Shown: positions 32,420-39,672 of the stretch, piece after piece | Numbering within the stretch: the first letter of the stretch is position 1 | Layout: every line of letters begins with the position of its first letter | Source: Candidatus Wolframiiraptor sp. EX4484-121 | GTDB taxonomy: Archaea > Thermoproteota > Nitrososphaeria_A > Caldarchaeales > Wolframiiraptoraceae | Direction: 5' to 3' | Length of the DNA: 42,391 nucleotides | NCBI GenBank assembly: GCA_002255105.1 | Contig: NJEK01000001.1 | Span: 1-42,391 of the forward strand | Position numbers and translations under genes: made by a program | Notes under the pieces: generated by a model | Databases searched by the model: none | Seen by the model: only the letters and a program-made list of their open reading frames with translations | What the model was told of the DNA's origin: nothing

Positions 32420-33262
32420 GTGACGCTCCCGCTACACTCTAAGAAGGACTTGACGGCGAGGATAATGCAGGAGAAGATCTACAGCCTCCTCCAGCAGGGT
32501 AAGAGGCTTGACGGCAGGGGGCCCAGAGACCTGAGACCCATAACGATCCAGACAAACCTCGTTGAGAAGGCGGAGGGATCGGCGCTCGTGGCCATGGGCG
32601 GGACGAAGATCCTCACGGGAATAAAGGTCGAGGTTGGGACGCCCTACTCAGATAGACCCGACGAGGGATCGTTCGCGGTAAACGCCGAACTCCTCCCCTT
32701 GGCCTCAACAACCTTCGAGCCCGGGCCTCCAGATGAGCGGGGAGTTGAGCTGGCGAGGGTCGTGGATAGGAGCCTGAGGGAGGGGAAGGCGATAGACCTT
32801 AAGAAGCTCTGCATAGTTGAGGGCGAGAAGGCGTATATCCTATTCATAGACATCTACGTCCTAGACTATGATGGAAACTACTATGATCCGGCGCTGATCT
32901 CGGCCATGGCTGCCCTAGCGACCCTAAAGATACCGAAGTATAGGGTCGTCGATGGAAAGCTTGAGAAGACCGATGAATACTTCACACCCGAGCTAACAGC
33001 CCTCCCATTCTCGGTGATGATCGGGGTATTGGGGGAGAAGTTCCTAGTCGATCCACAGATAGATGAGGAGAAGGTTTTGGACGTCTCACTGATAATTGGA
33101 ACGGATGAGAAGGGAAACGTGGTCTCGATCCAGAAAAACTCGCCGGGCCCGGTGCCGATGAACCTCATGGACGACATTATCGAGCTAGCTTGGGAGAAGA
33201 CCCAAGAGATAAGGAGGAAGTTCTTGGAAGCCGTTCCGGTGAAGCTCGCCGGAGAACAATAA
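32420..33262 (+). CDS. rrp42: Exosome subunit Rrp42
   Basis: Non-catalytic RNase PH-fold partner that alternates with Rrp41 in the hexameric ring. It starts with GTG; KRLDGRGPRDLRPI and SALVAMGGTKILTGIKVEVG are the opening blocks, then FEPGPPDERGVELARVVDRSL, WxLYIDI-like KAYILFIDIYVLDYDG and VDPQIDEEKVLDVSLIIGTDEKGN. The active-site Asp of Rrp41 is not conserved, as expected for Rrp42. The length, 280 residues, is normal. Csl4 and DnaG, other exosome partners, are not in this window. Confidence 0.95.
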   Translation: MTLPLHSKKDLTARIMQEKIYSLLQQGKRLDGRGPRDLRPITIQTNLVEKAEGSALVAMGGTKILTGIKVEVGTPYSDRPDEGSFAVNAELLPLASTTFEPGPPDERGVELARVVDRSLREGKAIDLKKLCIVEGEKAYILFIDIYVLDYDGNYYDPALISAMAALATLKIPKYRVVDGKLEKTDEYFTPELTALPFSVMIGVLGEKFLVDPQIDEEKVLDVSLIIGTDEKGNVVSIQKNSPGPVPMNLMDDIIELAWEKTQEIRRKFLEAVPVKLAGEQ

Positions 33263-33446
33263 CCTCAAACAAACACGCCAATGATCTTCGCTAGATTCGA
33301 TGACCCCAGCTCTTTCCAGAATACGAGGTGTGGAAAAGCCGGAAGCCTACCGCAAATTCTAGTTGACCGTGGCTCCGCTTCCTCGGACGCTCCCAGCGGG
33401 GAGCTCATCGTTAAATATGGAACTGGCCAAGGAAATGTGGAAAGAG

Positions 33447-33677
33447 ATGGTTCAGGTCGGGAAGGTTCAGGGAAATCCGGCGAAGAGGTTCGGGGCGAGA
33501 TACGGATCCACCCTGAGAAAGAGGGTTGCGGGAATAGAGCGCGAGCAGAGGGCATGGCATATCTGCCCGAACTGTGGCCACCCTAAAGTTAGGAGGGTTT
33601 CGATTGGGATCTGGAGATGTAGGAAGTGTGGATACACGTTCGCGGGAGGAGCCTGGACGCCGGCCCCCAGAAAGTAG
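33447..33677 (+). CDS. rpl37ae: 50S ribosomal protein L37Ae (eL43)
   Basis: A zinc-ribbon ribosomal protein. The core is KRFGARYGSTLRKRV, then HICPNCGHPKVRRVSIGIWRC and RKCGYTFAGGAWTPA; two CxxC pairs bind zinc. The start at ATG 33447 (MVQVGKVQ) gives 76 residues and the usual distance to the RYG motif; an ATG at 33417 would add ten residues. A TATA-like TTAAATATGG at 33411-33420 supports the later start and suggests an internal promoter within the exosome operon. The preceding 184-base gap after rrp42 has no gene that I can support. Confidence 0.93.
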   Translation: MVQVGKVQGNPAKRFGARYGSTLRKRVAGIEREQRAWHICPNCGHPKVRRVSIGIWRCRKCGYTFAGGAWTPAPRK

Positions 33678-33939
33678 GTTTGAGGCAAGAATCAGGTTCT
33701 GTCTCCCAAGGGATGAGGCCGAGATCCTATATTCATCGATAATTCCTGAGATCAAGGATATTCCCTCTAGGAGAACGTCTGTGAGCATGGCCCTAACCGA
33801 GGATGGCTTAAAGCTGGTGATTAGGGCATCTGATCCAGTCGCCCTTAGAGCCGCGTTAAACTCGTTCCTCAGATTCATAGACTCCATACTGGAGACGCTT
33901 CACGAGTTAGACCCCATCCTGAAGAGAACCGAACATTAG
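33628..33939 (+). CDS. pcc1: KEOPS complex subunit Pcc1
   Basis: Small dimerising subunit of KEOPS, which makes the N6-threonylcarbamoyl group on tRNA adenosine 37. The domain is EARIRFCLPRDEAEILYSSI, PEIKDIPSRRTSVSMAL, LVIRASDPVALRAALNSF and LRFIDSILETLHEL. No ATG, GTG or TTG lies between the L37Ae stop and the first strand, so the start must be inside L37Ae: GTG at 33628, preceded by GGAG at 33613 and AGGA at 33621, is most likely, giving a 23-residue basic leader and a 50-base overlap in a different frame. A more distant GTG at 33574 is possible. Confidence 0.82.
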   Translation: MDTRSREEPGRRPPESRFEARIRFCLPRDEAEILYSSIIPEIKDIPSRRTSVSMALTEDGLKLVIRASDPVALRAALNSFLRFIDSILETLHELDPILKRTEH

Positions 33940-33968
33940 GTCGCTTCTAAAGATCTCGAAGCCGGAGA

Positions 33969-33979
33969 AATTAATTTTT
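33969..33979 (+). promoter_or_regulatory. TATA-like element of the prefoldin gene
   Basis: AATTAATTTTT (part of a longer A/T block) lies 19-29 bases before the ATG at 33998, a candidate internal promoter. Confidence 0.4.
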
Positions 33980-33997
33980 TAAGTTCCCGGAATCGAT

Positions 33998-34372
33998 ATG
34001 CTTGTGAAGATGTCGGCTGAGAGGGAGCTTCCCCCAAGCATTAAGCAGAGGATCGCGAGATTCCAGCAGCTCCAGCAAACGCTAAACGTGATAATAGTTG
34101 AGAGGCAGAGGCTCGAGGCGGAGCTGATCGAGGTTAAAGACGCCTTGGAAGAGCTTCAGAAATCCCCCGACGACGTTATGGTGTATAAGGCGGTCGGCCC
34201 GATCCTGGTTCGAAGCGATAAGCAGAAGCTCGTCGAGGAGCTGAACGAGAAGAGGGAGCTAACCGAGACCAGGCTTAAGCTCCTGGAGAAGCAGGAGCAG
34301 AGGACGAGGAGTCAGTTGGAATCCCTTCAAAAAGAACTGCAGCAAGCGTTGTCGGGATCATCGGCGTCATGA
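33998..34372 (+). CDS. pfdB: Prefoldin beta subunit
   Basis: Chaperone subunit that holds unfolded proteins for the thermosome. A 124-residue protein of two long coiled-coil helices (about 15-55 and 85-120) joined by the short beta hairpin region (DDVMVYKAVGPILVRSDKQKL), the standard prefoldin beta layout. The N-terminal helix has ARFQQLQQTLNVIIVERQRLEAEL; the C-terminal helix has LKLLEKQEQRTRSQLESLQKEL. Starts are ATG at 33998 or at 34010. Its last four bases overlap the DHH phosphoesterase gene, a pairing seen in other archaea. Confidence 0.94.
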   Translation: MLVKMSAERELPPSIKQRIARFQQLQQTLNVIIVERQRLEAELIEVKDALEELQKSPDDVMVYKAVGPILVRSDKQKLVEELNEKRELTETRLKLLEKQEQRTRSQLESLQKELQQALSGSSAS

Positions 34373-35385
34373 GGGACCGGAAATTCATAGAGCTCTTGGA
34401 TAAAGGGCTGTATCCGGTGAGAGGCGGTGCCGTGGCGATCTTGACCCACGCTGGGGGAGATCCAGACTCGATAGGGGCATCATACACCCTGATCAACATC
34501 TTAAAGAAAGCCTATGCGGTTAGGAAGATCTTATTCACGATACCATCTCGACCGTCCACTCACAGTAAGGCCCTCCTAAACCACCTGAACTTGACGATCG
34601 ACGATCTCAAGGGACATGAAGGGTACTTCATAGTCCTCGACGCTGGATCACCTGAACAGCTTGAAGAATACCGATGGATATTCTTAAAACCTGAGAGAGT
34701 GATCGTGATAGATCATCACACAACTAGTATCGGTAGCTATCCGGAGAACGTTAAGCTATACGTCTCAGACAAGTATCAATCCGTCTGTGAGATCATATAC
34801 GATCTGGCCGAGTTATTGGGCTATGAGCTAAACGTCTCGGAGGCCGAGGCCCTCTTCGCCGGAATATACTATGACACGGTTAGGCTGTCTATCGCGGACG
34901 AGTTCTCTCTTAGAGCCGTGTGCAGGCTCGCGGAGAAGGGATTGAATCCCGTGGAGGTTCTATCTAAGCTTGAGATGAGGATAAACCTCCCTGAGAGGAT
35001 TGCGAGATTGAAAGCCGCGTCTAGAATGAAGATCTATAGGGTGGGGGAGCTCATGATAGTCCTGACAAGGGTTGGAAGCTATCAAAGCTCCTGCGCGAGA
35101 AGCTTGCTGAGCCTCGGAGCGCATTTAGCGGTGGCCGCCGGAGAGTCCGATGAGGGGATCGAGGTCTCCATGAGAGCGGTTAATGAAGTAGTCGAGAAAT
35201 ATGGAGTCGATCTAGGGAGAGATGTTGCGGAGAGACTTGGAAGAGAATTTGGAGGACATGGAGGAGGCCACGCGGCCGCCGCCAGAGCATGTTGCCGTGA
35301 AGGCGACATAGACACAATCCTATCCAGGTGTCTAGAGATCTTATCCGAGAAGCTTGGCTCTCGGGCGGAGTTGATGGAGGCTTGA
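34369..35385 (+). CDS. DHH-DHHA1 phosphoesterase (putative archaeal oligoribonuclease type)
   Basis: A 338-residue two-domain phosphodiesterase. The DHH domain has AILTHAGGDPDSIGAS (metal-binding His and Asp pair), FIVLDAG, and VIDHHTTS, the family signature. The DHHA1 domain is at the C-terminus with FGGHGGGHAAAARA, which binds the nucleotide phosphate. Related enzymes hydrolyse nanoRNA or cyclic dinucleotides such as cyclic-di-AMP; archaeal specificity is not settled. It overlaps pfdB by four bases and the following ABC ATPase by four bases, so the exosome-chaperone operon joins the transporter genes without a gap. Confidence 0.88.
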   Translation: MRDRKFIELLDKGLYPVRGGAVAILTHAGGDPDSIGASYTLINILKKAYAVRKILFTIPSRPSTHSKALLNHLNLTIDDLKGHEGYFIVLDAGSPEQLEEYRWIFLKPERVIVIDHHTTSIGSYPENVKLYVSDKYQSVCEIIYDLAELLGYELNVSEAEALFAGIYYDTVRLSIADEFSLRAVCRLAEKGLNPVEVLSKLEMRINLPERIARLKAASRMKIYRVGELMIVLTRVGSYQSSCARSLLSLGAHLAVAAGESDEGIEVSMRAVNEVVEKYGVDLGRDVAERLGREFGGHGGGHAAAARACCREGDIDTILSRCLEILSEKLGSRAELMEA

Positions 35386-36227
35386 AGATAATCGAGGTTA
35401 GAGATCTCGGATTCAAGTATGCTGGAACGGATTTCTACGCGATTAAAGGAGTTAATCTTGAGATAGATGAGGGGGAGTTTGTGATCTTGGCGGGTAAGAG
35501 TGGATGTGGGAAGACAACCCTCCTAAGATGCCTAAACGGCTTGATCCCACACCTCTATGAGGGAGAGTTTGAGGGGAGGGTGTTGATAGATGGAATCGAT
35601 ACTAGGGAGTGTCCGCCTCACATCCTCTCCCAGAAGGTTGGAATGGTCTTCCAGAACCCTGATAATCAGCTCTTCGCCCTAAGCGTCGAGGCCGACATAG
35701 CTTTCCCGCTTGAGAACCTTGGGCTGCCGAGGGAGGAGATAAGGGATAGGGTCGAGTGGGCTTTAAAGCTCTTAAGGATCGAGGAGTTGAGGAGGAGATC
35801 TCCATTCGAGCTCTCGGCGGGTCAGAAGCAAAAGGTGGCTATAGCCTCGGTCCTCGCCATGAAGCCCAAGATCCTCTTACTGGATGAGCCCACGAGCTCC
35901 CTCGACCCGATTTCCGCGAAGAATCTCATAGATGCGATAATAGATCTGAATAAGAGCTATGGATTGACCATATTGATCTCCGAGCATAGACTGGCGCATC
36001 TAATGCCCCATGCAGATAAGCTAGCGGTAATGGATGAGGGCAGAATCATCTACTTCGATGAACCGCGTAAAATTCTAGAAGAAGATGTCTTGATGTATGG
36101 GGTCTCGGTTCCAAGAGTTGTGGAGGTTGTGAGGGAGATGAAGAAGATCGGCGGATGCATACCATTTAAGGATATTCCATTATCGGTTGACGAGTTCATA
36201 ATGGGCTTAAGAGGCGTCTTGAGATGA
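35382..36227 (+). CDS. ecfA1: ECF transporter ATPase subunit 1
   Basis: First ATPase of an energy-coupling-factor ABC importer. The start is TTG at 35382 (TTGA overlapping the DHH stop), preceded by GGAGG. Walker A is AGKSGCGKTTLL, Q-loop region FQNPDNQLFAL, signature ELSAGQKQKVAIASVLA (a variant of LSGGQ), Walker B ILLLDEPTSSLD, and the H-loop ISEHRL; the GMVFQNPDNQLFA phrase is the ECF-ATPase hallmark. About 281 residues, with a C-terminal regulatory tail. The next gene overlaps by four bases. Confidence 0.92.
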   Translation: MKIIEVRDLGFKYAGTDFYAIKGVNLEIDEGEFVILAGKSGCGKTTLLRCLNGLIPHLYEGEFEGRVLIDGIDTRECPPHILSQKVGMVFQNPDNQLFALSVEADIAFPLENLGLPREEIRDRVEWALKLLRIEELRRRSPFELSAGQKQKVAIASVLAMKPKILLLDEPTSSLDPISAKNLIDAIIDLNKSYGLTILISEHRLAHLMPHADKLAVMDEGRIIYFDEPRKILEEDVLMYGVSVPRVVEVVREMKKIGGCIPFKDIPLSVDEFIMGLRGVLR

Positions 36228-37039
36228 TAAGGTTCGAGTCGGTTGAATATGTTTATCCGAATGGTGTCAAGGCGCTTGATGGGATAGACCTCGAGATAGG
36301 GGATGGCGAGGTAGTTGCGATCATGGGGGAGAATGGGGCCGGGAAAACCACCCTGATAAAGCATCTAAACGGCCTACTGAAACCCGTGAAGGGGAGGGTG
36401 TTGATAGATGGTGTGGATACGAGAAATGCCACGGTCGCATCACTCTCCAGGAAGGTTGGGATAGTCTTCCAGAACCCCGATGACATGTTCTTCTCCGAGA
36501 GCGTTTGGGAGGAGGTTGCCTTCGCCTTAAGGAACTTCGGATACGATGAGGAGATCGTGAGGAGGAGGGTTGAGAACGCGATAAACTTCATGGATTTGGC
36601 GGGCTATGCCGACAAGTCTCCATTCACCCTAAGCGGCGGCGAGAAGAAGAGGCTCGCCCTCGCGATAGTCTTGGCGTGGTCTCCAGACATAATCGCCTTA
36701 GATGAGCCGACAATAGGACAAGATATGCTCCAGAAGGAGAAGCTATTGCAGGTGATAAAGCTCCTAAACTCTCAGGGGAAGACAGTCATAATATCGTCCC
36801 ACGACGTTGAGTTCATAGCAGATCTGGAGCCTAGGGTAATCTTGATGAAGAGGGGTAAGGTGATCGCGGATGAAGATGCTGAGGAGATCTTCCTGAATGA
36901 GGAGCTACTCAGATCATGTAACCTCCTCCCACCCCAACTCATAACCCTCTCTAAGGAGCTCGACTTCATCGGGGTGAGACCTAAGCTATATTCTCCGAGG
37001 GAGCTGGCAGCCGAGATAGTGGCGAGGCTTCGAAGATAG
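36224..37039 (+). CDS. ecfA2: ECF transporter ATPase subunit 2
   Basis: Partner ATPase of the ECF module, 271 residues. It has Walker A MGENGAGKTTLI, FQNPDDMFFSESV (the ECF version of the Q-loop), signature TLSGGEKKRLALAIVLA, Walker B IIALDEPTIGQDM and the H-loop ISSHDVEF. Two different ATPases are usual for ECF heterodimers. Starts as ATGA over the stop of ecfA1. A 76-base gap with its own promoter follows before ecfT. Confidence 0.93.
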   Translation: MIRFESVEYVYPNGVKALDGIDLEIGDGEVVAIMGENGAGKTTLIKHLNGLLKPVKGRVLIDGVDTRNATVASLSRKVGIVFQNPDDMFFSESVWEEVAFALRNFGYDEEIVRRRVENAINFMDLAGYADKSPFTLSGGEKKRLALAIVLAWSPDIIALDEPTIGQDMLQKEKLLQVIKLLNSQGKTVIISSHDVEFIADLEPRVILMKRGKVIADEDAEEIFLNEELLRSCNLLPPQLITLSKELDFIGVRPKLYSPRELAAEIVARLRR

Positions 37040-37084
37040 ACCACACCTTCAACTCTCTTCCGAATTATGCGTTTGACGGCGAAA

Positions 37085-37092
37085 TTCTTATA
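37085..37092 (+). promoter_or_regulatory. TATA box of ecfT
   Basis: TTCTTATA, 24-31 bases before the ATG at 37116, predicts a leaderless ecfT message separate from the ATPase genes. Confidence 0.45.
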
Positions 37093-37115
37093 CAGGGATC
37101 TTCACGTATCTCCGG

Positions 37116-37889
37116 ATGGCCACACTACTACAAGGATTGCAGTTCTATCCCGGAGACAGCTTCATCCATAGGCTTGACCCGAGGGCTAAGCTCCTAATCT
37201 CAACAACGTTTCTCCTCATAACCCTCATCTACGTGGAGGTCACCGTGACGACCATAATCGTGGCCGCCGAGGCCCTCCTCGCGGCCATGGGCGGGGTCGT
37301 GAGGAGGTGGATTAAGACCGTTTACGGCTCGATCCCCTTCATAGCCGCCGTCTTCTTGGTGAACTATCTCGTCAGGATGCTCATGCCCGGACAGCCTCCA
37401 ACCCAGGTGATCCTATACGAGTCCTTCGCGGCGGCCTATAGGCTTGTGGCGTTACTCGCCTCATTCTCGATCTTCTTCCTCACAACTACCCCGGAGGAGA
37501 TTGGGATGACCTTGACGAAGCTGAGGATACCTTACACGTATGTCTTCGCCTTCATCTCCGCCATAAGGTTTACGCCGGTCCTAGCAGAGGAGCTTCAAAC
37601 CATAATGGACTCCCAGAGATCTAGGGGATTGGAGCTCGATAAGGGAAACCCGTTAACCAGGCTTAAGCGATATATCCCGATTCTGGTCCCATTGATCGTA
37701 AACGTCTTGAGGAGAAGCTACGAGCTCGCCGAGGCCATGGAGGTGAAGTGCTTCGGGGCGTCCAAGAAGAGGACCTATCTCAAGGAGCTTAAGCTCAGGC
37801 CAAAGGATTTAGCTGTGATCTTCTTGACGCTGGCCTCGATCGCCATCTCGATATACTTTAAGTTCATCAACCCGATTAAGATCCCGTGA
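37116..37889 (+). CDS. ecfT: ECF transporter T component
   Basis: Membrane subunit that links the ATPases to a substrate-binding S protein. A 257-residue protein with about five hydrophobic segments; it begins FYPGDSFIHRLDPRAKLLIS, the family opening. The two cytosolic coupling motifs are present: SQRSRGLEL and EVKCFGASKKRT (the x-R-G and C-F-G/x-R-x type that dock on the ATPases). No S component gene is in the window, so the vitamin or metal carried is unknown; such modules can serve several S proteins encoded elsewhere. Confidence 0.9.
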   Translation: MATLLQGLQFYPGDSFIHRLDPRAKLLISTTFLLITLIYVEVTVTTIIVAAEALLAAMGGVVRRWIKTVYGSIPFIAAVFLVNYLVRMLMPGQPPTQVILYESFAAAYRLVALLASFSIFFLTTTPEEIGMTLTKLRIPYTYVFAFISAIRFTPVLAEELQTIMDSQRSRGLELDKGNPLTRLKRYIPILVPLIVNVLRRSYELAEAMEVKCFGASKKRTYLKELKLRPKDLAVIFLTLASIAISIYFKFINPIKIP

Positions 37890-37969
37890 AAAACCGTATA
37901 ATCTTTAATCAAGATCTCCGGGTTTCTCGAATAAGACAAAAATACCCGGAGTATTATGAGATTTCTGGT

Positions 37970-38034
37970 TTCCCTCGATGAAGATTATGGGACAGGCTGA
38001 GAGCATGATTGTAGATCAGTCCGCTGAGAGGGAA
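37970..38034 (+). ncRNA. C/D box guide RNA (2'-O-methylation), candidate
   Basis: All C/D elements occur with typical spacing: box C ATGAAGA (37978-37984; consensus RUGAUGA, one mismatch), a 12-base guide (37985-37996), box D' CTGA (37997-38000), a 4-base spacer, box C' ATGATTG (38005-38011, degenerate), a second 12-base guide (38012-38023) and box D CTGA (38024-38027). The ends form a perfect 7-bp terminal stem, TTCCCTC (37970-37976) with GAGGGAA (38028-38034), next to the C/D k-turn. Two 12-base guides and a short D'-C' spacer are normal for archaeal methylation guides. The guide targets in rRNA or tRNA are not identified here. It lies alone in a 221-base intergenic gap. Confidence 0.78.
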
Positions 38035-38110
38035 TAAACACGATTCTCACGCAGCGCTCTACCAGATACAAAGTAAATTAATGATTGAGGAGACGTTTTG
38101 ATCGGGTTGG

Positions 38111-38818
38111 ATGATGTTGAGGCTTAAGCCCGGAGTGGTGGTTGTTGATAAGAGGGAGGAGAGGTCTGGGGTTCCAAGGATGTTATCGAGGCTTGGGATA
38201 AGCTTGAGATACGAGCTTTTAGAGGTTGGGGATTATCTCCTCCCAGGAGACATCTTGATCGAGAGGAAGGAGGTTGGAGACTTCCTATCATCACTCCTCG
38301 ATGGAAGACTATTTGATCAAGCGTCAAATCTAGTTGAAGCATCGGAGAATCCTACGATTCTGATCGAGGGGGATTTCTCAAGGGTATTCGCGAGGTTTGA
38401 GAATAGGGCGGCAGTCTGGGGGGCGGTCGCGAGCCTAGGATACGACTTTAAGATAACGCTCCTCTACACCCCATCCCCCGAGGAGACGGCGAATCTGATA
38501 GCGATGATCTCGAAGCGGACTCCGAGCAGAGAAGAAATTCATCTAAAGCCCAAGAAGAAGAGAGCCGACATCCATGAACTCCAGCTAAATATAGTGGCAT
38601 CTCTACCAGGCGTCGGGGCCGCTAGGGCTAAGAGGCTCTTGGAGAAGCTTGGAACCATTAGAGCGGTGTTCAGCGCGGATGCTGGCCAGTTATCGAGGCT
38701 TGGCGGAATACCCTATGAGACTAGCTTAAAGATCTTCAAGCTATTGAACACGAGATATGGCGAGGAGGCTGAAAGGAGGCAGGAGAAGATTGACGACTTT
38801 ATCCGGGAAGACATATAA
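38111..38818 (+). CDS. xpf: XPF/ERCC4-type structure-specific endonuclease (short, helicase-less)
   Basis: Cuts branched DNA at junctions and flaps in repair. A 235-residue protein: nuclease domain with VDKREERSG (12-20), then the catalytic ERCC4 motif GDYLLPGDILIERKEVGDF (40-58), and a tandem helix-hairpin-helix domain (about 155-210; LPGVGAARAKRLLEKLG, ADAGQLSRLGGIP). The short form without a helicase is characteristic of crenarchaeal and related lineages and requires PCNA. The C-terminal QEKIDDFI (224-231) is a plausible PCNA-interaction motif, though its last position is Ile rather than an aromatic residue. Start: the ATG at 38111; a second follows at 38114. Confidence 0.93.
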   Translation: MMLRLKPGVVVVDKREERSGVPRMLSRLGISLRYELLEVGDYLLPGDILIERKEVGDFLSSLLDGRLFDQASNLVEASENPTILIEGDFSRVFARFENRAAVWGAVASLGYDFKITLLYTPSPEETANLIAMISKRTPSREEIHLKPKKKRADIHELQLNIVASLPGVGAARAKRLLEKLGTIRAVFSADAGQLSRLGGIPYETSLKIFKLLNTRYGEEAERRQEKIDDFIREDI

Positions 38819-38849
38819 GCGATAAAATCCATGAAAAATGTGATAAATC

Positions 38850-39365
38850 TTGCTTGAGAACTCGCTTCAAGCACCTCTCACCTCTCTTTTAATGGGCTTA
38901 ATCCTAGCACTCCTAGGCTTAATCTTGGTCTTCGCGGGAAGAGGGGTGATCAAGTTCATAGCATTCTTGATAGGCGGGATCATAGGCGGATTAGCTGCAT
39001 CCACGATAATAGCCCCATATCTCGGCGGCGCAACGATCCTAGCCGGGGTGATCGGGTTCATACTCGTCGGGGCGCTCACGCAATTCCTCTTACCCGTCGG
39101 CGCGGGGCTCGCGGCCGCCGCCCTAACCTACCTATTCCTCAAGCCTCTCCTAAACGTGGTCTTCGCCCTGATAATCGCGGTCATAATATTTTTCGCGGTC
39201 TTAATGTTATTCAACAAAACAGTCGCGGTTGGGACGGCCTTCCTGGGATCCCTTATCTTCCTCGCCGGGATCAGGCAATTCATACCCCTAGACATCTATC
39301 TCAGCATATTGATCATTGTGGCCTTGACTGTGATCGGCTGCATAGTCCAGCTCAGAAGTCGATGA
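38850..39365 (+). CDS. Polytopic membrane protein of unknown function (DUF4203-like)
   Basis: A 171-residue, nearly all-hydrophobic protein with about five to six helices (LLMGLILALLGLILVFAGRG, FIAFLIGGIIGGLAAS, ATILAGVIGFILVGALTQF, VVFALIIAVIIFFAVLML, YLSILIIVALTVIGCIV). Its repeated small-residue, Gly-rich helices recall DUF4203/TMEM198-like proteins, but this is a weak resemblance. The start is TTG at 38850. It follows xpf on the same strand by 31 bases. Confidence 0.65.
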   Translation: MLENSLQAPLTSLLMGLILALLGLILVFAGRGVIKFIAFLIGGIIGGLAASTIIAPYLGGATILAGVIGFILVGALTQFLLPVGAGLAAAALTYLFLKPLLNVVFALIIAVIIFFAVLMLFNKTVAVGTAFLGSLIFLAGIRQFIPLDIYLSILIIVALTVIGCIVQLRSR

Positions 39366-39462
39366 AAATCTGAGAGTCATGCGACGAACTGACTTGATCG
39401 GCGATCGGTCGGCCAGGAAAGTTATAGTTAACGCTATGTATAACCTTCTTTGAGGTTTGTCT

Positions 39463-39672
39463 ATGAAAGATGACCGCTCGGTGAGGATGAAGATTAAGAA
39501 GAATCTCAAGAAGGGGTTGGGGGAGCTCGATGGAGAGGTTCATGAGGTTATCGGGAGATATGAGCGGAGAGAGATCTCATTTGAGGAATACTTGAGGCTT
39601 AGGATGGAGCTTGAGTTGAAGAGGATTAGGGTCGTTATGGAGAATCTTAGGAGGCTCTCAAAGGCTGGATGA
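39463..39672 (+). CDS. Small charged, coiled-coil-like protein of unknown function
   Basis: A 69-residue protein rich in Lys, Arg, Glu and Leu, with predicted long helices (GLGELDGEVHEVIGRYERRE, FEEYLRLRMELELKRIRVVME). No family is recognised. An ATG at 39463 follows a TATA-like TGTATAACC at about 39437-39445, supporting transcription. A TTG two codons earlier is possible. It ends one base before the convergent apgM gene. Reality is supported mainly by codon pattern and promoter. Confidence 0.55.
   Translation: MKDDRSVRMKIKKNLKKGLGELDGEVHEVIGRYERREISFEEYLRLRMELELKRIRVVMENLRRLSKAG

Noticed and set aside
33263..33446. Gap between rrp42 and L37Ae, checked for a small RNA
   Set aside because: ATGATC and CGATGA motifs occur but without D boxes at correct spacing; nothing else is supported beyond the promoter-like element at its end.
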